Assembly (NCBI RefSeq): GCF_021044935.1
Contig: NZ_JAJNMP010000004.1
Span: 1 to 64,000 of the forward strand
Direction of reading: 5' to 3'
DNA length: 64,000 nucleotides
DNA from: Agromyces cavernae
GTDB taxonomy: Bacteria; Actinomycetota; Actinomycetes; Actinomycetales; Microbacteriaceae
The position numbers and the translations under genes were made by a program. This document shows, piece by piece, positions 59,503 to 64,000 of the stretch; within the stretch, counting starts at the first letter, position 1; the number at the start of each line of letters is the position of its first letter. Under the pieces are notes generated by a model. The model saw only the letters and a list, made by a program, of their open reading frames with translations, made no database searches and was not told the DNA's origin.

Positions 59503-59994
59503 TCAGCGCAGGGTACGGACCATCGTGTCCCGGCCCCCTCGGGACTCGACGACCACGAAGGACTCGGAGCGGTAGAGCGCCTCGGCGAAGTTGCCGTGCT
59601 CGACGCTCAGCGTCAGCCGGGCGAAGCCCGCGCTCCGCGCCCCCTCCACGAGCGACCGCAGCAGCGCGCGACCGACGCCCTGCGCACGCCAGAGCGGCCG
59701 CACGCCGATGATGAGCTCGGGTACACCCGCGGCGACGAATCCGTGTGCTGCGGCATCGGCGCCGAACAGTCGGTACCACGCCGCAGCCACCGGGCGGCCA
59801 TCGCCGTCGACCGCGACGACGCCGCGGTCGGCGGGGCGCTGCCATCCGGCGATGTAGCCGCGGTACACGGGGTCGGCGAGCACGACCGGCCGGGGACGGG
59901 TCGCACCCGCCCGCCAGTTCGCCGCCTCCACGACCATGTCCGCGAGGAACGCGCCGTCGTCGGGGACGGCGGATCGGATGCCGAACGCCGCCAT
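59503..59994 (-). CDS. GNAT family N-acetyltransferase
   Basis: A 163-residue acetyl-CoA-dependent transferase. IRSAVPDDGAFLADMVVEAA at the start is the family first strand and helix, and the acetyl-CoA loop is VRPLWRAQGVGRALLRSLVE near 97 (R-x2-G-x-G/A form, Q-G-V-G-R-A). LSVEHGNFAEALYRSESF near 128 is the end of the fold. The substrate is unknown. The ATG is six bases after TAGCAT (60001-60006), so it is probably leaderless, and a strong terminator follows. Confidence 0.88.
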   Translation of the reverse strand: MAAFGIRSAVPDDGAFLADMVVEAANWRAGATRPRPVVLADPVYRGYIAGWQRPADRGVVAVDGDGRPVAAAWYRLFGADAAAHGFVAAGVPELIIGVRPLWRAQGVGRALLRSLVEGARSAGFARLTLSVEHGNFAEALYRSESFVVVESRGGRDTMVRTLR

Positions 59995-60058
59995 GCGCGG
60001 ATGCTACGACCGAGGTGTTACGTCCGTGTTTCCCGCTCGGAAGCGGATCGTCGCGCAA

Positions 60059-61288
60059 TCAGAATCGGATCGCATCGATCACCTTCACCCGCACCGCCGT
60101 CAGCGCGGGCAGGAGCCCCGCGAGTGCGCCGACGACCGTCGCGGCCAGGATGCCGACGACGGCCGCCTCGACCGGGAAGCCGGGCATGTCATCGGGCGAG
60201 GAGCCGATGAGCATCGCCGGGAGGGGGCTGCGCACGAGTGCGATCGACACGCCGACGCCGACGATGCCGGCGACGAACGTGCCCACGACGCTCTCGAGCA
60301 TCACCGCGAAGAACACGCGCCCGCCGGTCGCGCCGAAGGTGCGTCGGATGCCGATCTCGCGGATGCGGGTTCGCACCGTGACGAGCGTGATGTTCACGAG
60401 GCTGAGCGCGCCGAGCACGAGGATCACGACGGCCACCCCCGCCACGACGAGCTTCGTCGCCAGAAAGGGATCCTCGGGCCAGGCGCCGTAGTCGCCCCGC
60501 CAGCCGTCGAACCCCGAGCCCTCGCCGAGCGCGGCACGCACCTCCTCGGAGATCGCCTGCATGAGTCCGTCGGCGTGCTCCTCGGGCACCCACATCTCGT
60601 AGCTCGGCGAACTCATCATCATCGGATCGACGACGACGCCGAGCGCTGGGAACGCATCGTTCAGCACATAGGCACTCTCGCCGTCGTACTCGCTCATCGC
60701 ACGCGAGACCCCGATGATCACCGCGCTCACACCCGAATCGGCGAGCTCGAGCGTCGGATGCGTCGCCATCGGCGGGCGCCCGAGCCGATCCCAGACCACC
60801 TCGTTCACGATCACGGCGGGAGCGAGACGCCGGGCGTCACGGTCGGTGAACCACGCACCGTCGACGATCTGCACGCGGTGCATCTCGCCGTACGGCACGT
60901 CGATGAGCTGCAGGTTGGCGGGCGAAACCCCGTCGGCGTACTGCACGTTCGCGCTCGCCCAGGTCACGCGGCTCGCGAAGGCGACCTCGTGACGGGCGAG
61001 CGATTCAGTCCATGCCGCGTCGACCGCGGCGGCGTCGATCTGCCCGGTCGGGCTCTGCATGTAGGCCGAGAACGTGATCGACGCCGGTCGGCCGCTCTGG
61101 CGCTCGCTCACCTCCCGAGAGAGTTGCTCTGCCATCGCCCCCGCGCCGACGACCGTGGTGAGGGCGCAGACGGCGACGGCCACACCGACGAGTGAGAGCA
61201 GCACTCGACCCTTGTGGATCCGCAGCTCCTCCCAGGCCTCGGCGAGCGACGAGGCGATCCCGGTGAGGAACTTGCCGAGCCCCCTCAC
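60059..61288 (-). CDS. MacB/FtsX-type ABC transporter permease
   Basis: A 409-residue membrane protein with the FtsX/MacB layout: one helix near the N-terminus (about 28-50), a large extracytoplasmic domain (about 55-280) and three helices near the end (about 283-308, 332-355 and 375-398). The coupling segment TRIREIGIRRTFGATGGRVFF near 318 is the diagnostic signature. It partners the ATPase gene upstream, whose stop overlaps its ATG (ATGA), and the periplasmic-adaptor-like protein before that. Export of a peptide, antibiotic or lipid is possible; no substrate can be read. Confidence 0.9.
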   Translation of the reverse strand: MRGLGKFLTGIASSLAEAWEELRIHKGRVLLSLVGVAVAVCALTTVVGAGAMAEQLSREVSERQSGRPASITFSAYMQSPTGQIDAAAVDAAWTESLARHEVAFASRVTWASANVQYADGVSPANLQLIDVPYGEMHRVQIVDGAWFTDRDARRLAPAVIVNEVVWDRLGRPPMATHPTLELADSGVSAVIIGVSRAMSEYDGESAYVLNDAFPALGVVVDPMMMSSPSYEMWVPEEHADGLMQAISEEVRAALGEGSGFDGWRGDYGAWPEDPFLATKLVVAGVAVVILVLGALSLVNITLVTVRTRIREIGIRRTFGATGGRVFFAVMLESVVGTFVAGIVGVGVSIALVRSPLPAMLIGSSPDDMPGFPVEAAVVGILAATVVGALAGLLPALTAVRVKVIDAIRF

Positions 61289-62052
61289 GCCGCGGCCCCG
61301 TCGACGAGCTCAGCGTGCGCCGGGTCGTCGGCCGCGTCGGCCGCGTCGGCGCCGCCGTACTCGCGCGGCTCGTCGGCGATGAGGCGCCCGGCCTCGAGCC
61401 GCAGGTGACGCGACGCTCGCTGCGCGATCGCGGGGTCGTGCGTGATGGTCACGAGCGCGGCGCCCGTCTCGCCGGCGACCTCCTCCATCAGCTCCATCAC
61501 GGTCTGCCCCGTCGCGAGGTCGAGCGCGCCGGTCGGTTCGTCGGCGAGGATCAGCCGGGGCCGGCGCACGAGGGCGCGCGCGATCGCCACACGCTGCTGC
61601 TCACCGCCCGACAGCCGCGAGGGCAGCTGTGCGACGCGCTCGCCCAGCCCGACGCGCTCGAGCATCTCCCGCGCGATCTTCTCCCGCTGCCAGAATGCGC
61701 GACCGGCGTCGTAGTACAACGGGGTGGCGACGTTCTCGAGCGCAGTGCGCCCCGGGAGCAGGTTGAACTGCTGGAAGACGAAGCCGATCTCGCCGCCGCG
61801 AAGACGGTCGCGTGCGGCACCGCGGAGCCTGCGCGCATCGCGCCCGAGGAACGTGAGCTCGCCCGACGTCGGCGCATCGAGCAGCCCCAGCACGTTGAGC
61901 AGCGTCGACTTGCCCGAACCCGAGCGGCCGACGATCGAGACGCGGTCGCCTTCCGCGACCGCGAGGTCGACCCCCGCCAGGATCGTGAGGGGCTCACCAT
62001 CGATCACGTCGACCGTGCGCGTCACGTCGCGCGCCTCGAGGAGAACGCTCAC
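61285..62052 (-). CDS. MacB-type ABC transporter ATPase
   Basis: A 255-residue ATPase of the LolD/MacB group. Walker A GRSGSGKS is near residue 42, the Q-loop FVFQQFNLLPG near 92, the signature LSGGEQQR near 146 and Walker B LILADEP near 166. DEPTGALD is typical of this export-type subfamily. The Ala/Asp-rich 30-residue tail is not conserved. The GTG start overlaps the adaptor-gene stop as GTGA, and its stop overlaps the permease start, so all three are coupled. Confidence 0.94.
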   Translation of the reverse strand: MSVLLEARDVTRTVDVIDGEPLTILAGVDLAVAEGDRVSIVGRSGSGKSTLLNVLGLLDAPTSGELTFLGRDARRLRGAARDRLRGGEIGFVFQQFNLLPGRTALENVATPLYYDAGRAFWQREKIAREMLERVGLGERVAQLPSRLSGGEQQRVAIARALVRRPRLILADEPTGALDLATGQTVMELMEEVAGETGAALVTITHDPAIAQRASRHLRLEAGRLIADEPREYGGADAADAADDPAHAELVDGAAA

Positions 62053-63095
62053 TTGCCCTCCATGCAGACGGTCGCGCCGTCGGGCCCGGTCGTGCAGGCG
62101 GCCTCGGGAACCGCCGGCGCGCCGGGCACGAACTGCAGCACGGTGTCGCCCTCGGCGAGGCCCTCCACGATCTCGACCTGCGAGCCGTCGGTGAGCCCCA
62201 GCTTCACGGGCTGTTCACGGTGTGCACCGTCGGCATCGACGAGCCACACGAGACCCGTCTCGGCTCCGCCCTCCACTGCCGTCGTGGGAACGATGAGCAC
62301 GTTCTCCGCGGCGCCCGCTGCGATCGTCACCTGAGCCGCGAGACCCGCGAAGACGCGGACCTCGGCGGGAACACGGCAGGTCACCGTCGCCGCACCGCCG
62401 GTACCCGCACCGGCCCCTGCGGCGCCGTCGCCGTTGCCGTCGCCCTCGCCCGCGCCGTTCAGCGGCGTCGTGATCGCGAGACCGGTGCATGCGAACGGCG
62501 CGGGTCCGCCGCTGATCTCGACCTGCGCCTCACTCGGCTGCTGCTTCAACCGGTACTGGAGTGCGGGCGCGATCGAGGCCGTGACGTTGAAGGTCGGCGG
62601 CGCGACCTTACCCGAGACCTGGCCGACGGTGATCGGCTGCCCGGGGAGCACATCGAGCGACGAGAGCACACCCGAGGCGGGTGCGAACACCTTCTCGAAG
62701 TGGTGGCCGGGCTCGGGCGGGGTAATGACGGGCGCACCTTCGGGACCGGTCGTGGTGATCGGCTCGGGCTGGTCGACGACCTTGATGTCGAACAGCTTGT
62801 CGCCGGCCTGCACCTGTTGGCCGACCTTCGCGAACACCTCGTCGACCGTGCCGTTGCCCGTCGCCTTGACCGACACCGCGGTATCGGCATTGACGGTGCC
62901 CGTGAGCACGACGTCGTTCGCGATCGAGCCTCGCGCGACGGGTGTCGTCGCCTCCTCGACCGTTCCCGTCGGGTATGCCGTCTGCGGATCCTCAGCGCGG
63001 TCGGGGAAGAACGCCAGCTTCGCAAGCGCGACGGCGATCACCGCCGCCAGCACGATCCGGATGCTCGGGAAGATCCATTTCCGCCAGACGCCCAC
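62049..63095 (-). CDS. Membrane-fusion (HlyD/MacA-like) adaptor protein
   Basis: A 348-residue protein with a single N-terminal membrane anchor (about 10-28: IVLAAVIAVALAKLAFF) and a long extracytoplasmic part. It contains a lipoyl-like half (VVLTGTVNADTAVSVKATGNGTVDEVFAKVGQQVQAG, near 60-100, and FAPASGVLSSLDVLPGQPITVGQ) and a beta-barrel end. The central part has a Gly/Asp-rich insertion near 225-250. In Gram-positive bacteria such adaptors work with MacB-like ATPase and permease pairs without an outer-membrane channel. The GTG has AAGGAGCG upstream. It is first in the operon. Confidence 0.87.
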   Translation of the reverse strand: MGVWRKWIFPSIRIVLAAVIAVALAKLAFFPDRAEDPQTAYPTGTVEEATTPVARGSIANDVVLTGTVNADTAVSVKATGNGTVDEVFAKVGQQVQAGDKLFDIKVVDQPEPITTTGPEGAPVITPPEPGHHFEKVFAPASGVLSSLDVLPGQPITVGQVSGKVAPPTFNVTASIAPALQYRLKQQPSEAQVEISGGPAPFACTGLAITTPLNGAGEGDGNGDGAAGAGAGTGGAATVTCRVPAEVRVFAGLAAQVTIAAGAAENVLIVPTTAVEGGAETGLVWLVDADGAHREQPVKLGLTDGSQVEIVEGLAEGDTVLQFVPGAPAVPEAACTTGPDGATVCMEGK

Positions 63096-63148
63096 TGCGC
63101 TCCTTCGTTCGGGTCGCCCGACGGAGGGAAGGGTGTCGGGCTCGCTCA

Positions 63149-63178
63149 ACCATAGAGACCGGAGACCAGTCTCCGGAA
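63149..63178 (-). promoter_or_regulatory. Promoter with 18-bp palindrome of the efflux operon
   Basis: The -35 box TTCCGG (63173-63178) and -10 box TATGGT (63149-63154) are 18 bases apart. The perfect palindrome CCGGAGACCAGTCTCCGG (63159-63176) fills the spacer and overlaps the -35 box. A repressor bound there would block transcription of the adaptor, ATPase and permease genes. No regulator gene is adjacent within the window. Confidence 0.6.
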
Positions 63179-63257
63179 GCCTCATCGGGGACGAATCGGG
63201 GGCTTCCCTGATCCATCCGCCGGAGCGAGCGCGGGGTAGCCCGCGCCCGGCTCGGCC

Positions 63258-64000
63258 TCACGCCTCGATGACGAGCGGAACGAGCATCGGGCGACGACGC
63301 AGGCGACGGTTCACCCACGTGCCGAGCGTGCGCCGCACGAGTTGCGAGAGCGCGTGCGAGTCGCGAACGCCGTTGTGCGCGGCATCGGCCAGCGCTGCGA
63401 TGATCTTCGGCTTCACGTCCTCGAACACGGCGTCGTCTTCGGCGAAGCCGCGCGCGTGGATCTCGGGGCCGGAGATGACGCGGCCGGTCGAGGCGTCGAC
63501 CACGACGATGACCGAGATGAAGCCCTCCTCGCCCAGGATGCGGCGATCCTTCAGGTCGGCATCGGTGATCTCGCCGACCGTGGAGCCGTCGACGTAGACG
63601 AATCCGAGGTCGAGCTGGCCGACCACGCGCACCTCGCCGTCGCGGAGGTCGTACACCGTGCCGTTCTCGCCGATGAACGTGTTGCGCTCGGGGATGCCCG
63701 TTTCCTGGGCGAGCTTCGCGTTGGCGAAGAGATGACGGTATTCGCCGTGGATCGGCAGCACGTTCTTCGGTTTCAGGATGTTGTAGCAGTAGAGCAGCTC
63801 ACCTGCCGCCGCGTGGCCTGACACATGCACCTTCGCATTGCCCTTGTGCACCACGTTCGCGCCGAGCTTCGTGAGCCCGTCGATGACGCGGTACACGGCG
63901 TTCTCGTTGCCCGGGATCAGGCTCGACGCGAGGATGACCGTGTCGCCCTCGCCGATCTCGATCTGGTGGTCGCGGTTCGCCATGCGGCTCAGCACCGCCA
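63258..64000 (-). CDS. rnj: Ribonuclease J, C-terminal part (runs off the right edge)
   Basis: The last 247 residues of a metallo-beta-lactamase/beta-CASP nuclease of about 560 residues, which processes and degrades mRNA and rRNA. The visible segments include GEGDTVILASSLIPGNENAV, KVHVSGHAAAGELL (metal-ligand histidine region) and LPIHGEYRHLFANAKLA, all diagnostic of RNase J. The end SQLVRRTLGTWVNRRLRRRPMLVPLV is the C-terminal oligomerisation domain. The reading frame continues past position 64000, so start and N-terminal half are outside. The gene ends about 160 bases before the efflux operon start codon. Confidence 0.93.
   Translation of the reverse strand, partial: AVLSRMANRDHQIEIGEGDTVILASSLIPGNENAVYRVIDGLTKLGANVVHKGNAKVHVSGHAAAGELLYCYNILKPKNVLPIHGEYRHLFANAKLAQETGIPERNTFIGENGTVYDLRDGEVRVVGQLDLGFVYVDGSTVGEITDADLKDRRILGEEGFISVIVVVDASTGRVISGPEIHARGFAEDDAVFEDVKPKIIAALADAAHNGVRDSHALSQLVRRTLGTWVNRRLRRRPMLVPLVIEA

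Overview
The window is about 70% G+C chromosomal DNA from a high-GC Gram-positive bacterium. It is most likely a member of the Microbacteriaceae (Agromyces, Microbacterium or Leifsonia type). This rests on the gene content and order: tyrS next to an rRNA operon, a bifunctional-type priA (hisA/trpF), ftsK-pgsA-cinA-clgR-DUF3046-recA-recX, divergent lexA and a LysM gene, DUF1844 beside infC, and many genes whose start codon lies 5-8 bases after a TANNNT box, as expected of leaderless actinobacterial mRNAs. No genus can be fixed by reading alone. No tRNA gene, CRISPR array, insertion sequence or prophage was seen. Most of the window is housekeeping chromosome.

Layout: 1-428 holds the promoter and leader of an rRNA operon whose 16S gene lies beyond the left edge, followed by tyrS (minus). 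1.8-3.2 kb is a divergent pair, a SatD-like protein and a membrane protein. 3.2-10.7 kb is a minus-strand arginine operon argC-J-B-D-F-H with mpg translationally coupled at its end, preceded by a leaderless 35-codon arginine-rich leader ORF that looks like an attenuator. 10.8-15.4 kb has an epimerase and pheST. 15.5-18.9 kb is a glutamate-type polar amino-acid ABC transporter. 18.9-22.0 kb has a TrmH-type methyltransferase, infC-rpmI-rplT (infC with an ATC start) and DUF1844. 22.0-28.8 kb is a tightly coupled decarboxylase, lhr and nei2 string. 28.9-34.0 kb is hisC-hisB-hisH-priA-sseB and an AlkZ-like gene. 34.1-35.4 kb is the SOS pair LysM/lexA. 35.4-41.1 kb has a hydrolase, a Kelch lipoprotein and metF-metE. 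41.1-49.4 kb has hflX, a methyltransferase, dapF, miaA, miaB, recX, recA, DUF3046 and clgR. 49.6-55.3 kb is a tctCBA tricarboxylate transporter with a divergent CitA/CitB-type two-component system. 55.3-59.4 kb is cinA, pgsA and ftsK. 59.5-64.0 kb has a GNAT enzyme, a MacAB-like efflux operon and the 3' part of RNase J.

The signals most worth following are regulatory. They are the candidate arginine attenuator before argC, a five-to-six copy 9-bp direct-repeat array just upstream of the tctC -35 box, an 18-bp palindrome inside the efflux-operon promoter, LexA-type sites placed in both divergent promoters at lexA, and duplicated promoter/start segments before the methyltransferase gene. The tct/two-component block also interrupts an otherwise conserved recA-ftsK gene order, which suggests a lineage-specific insertion.
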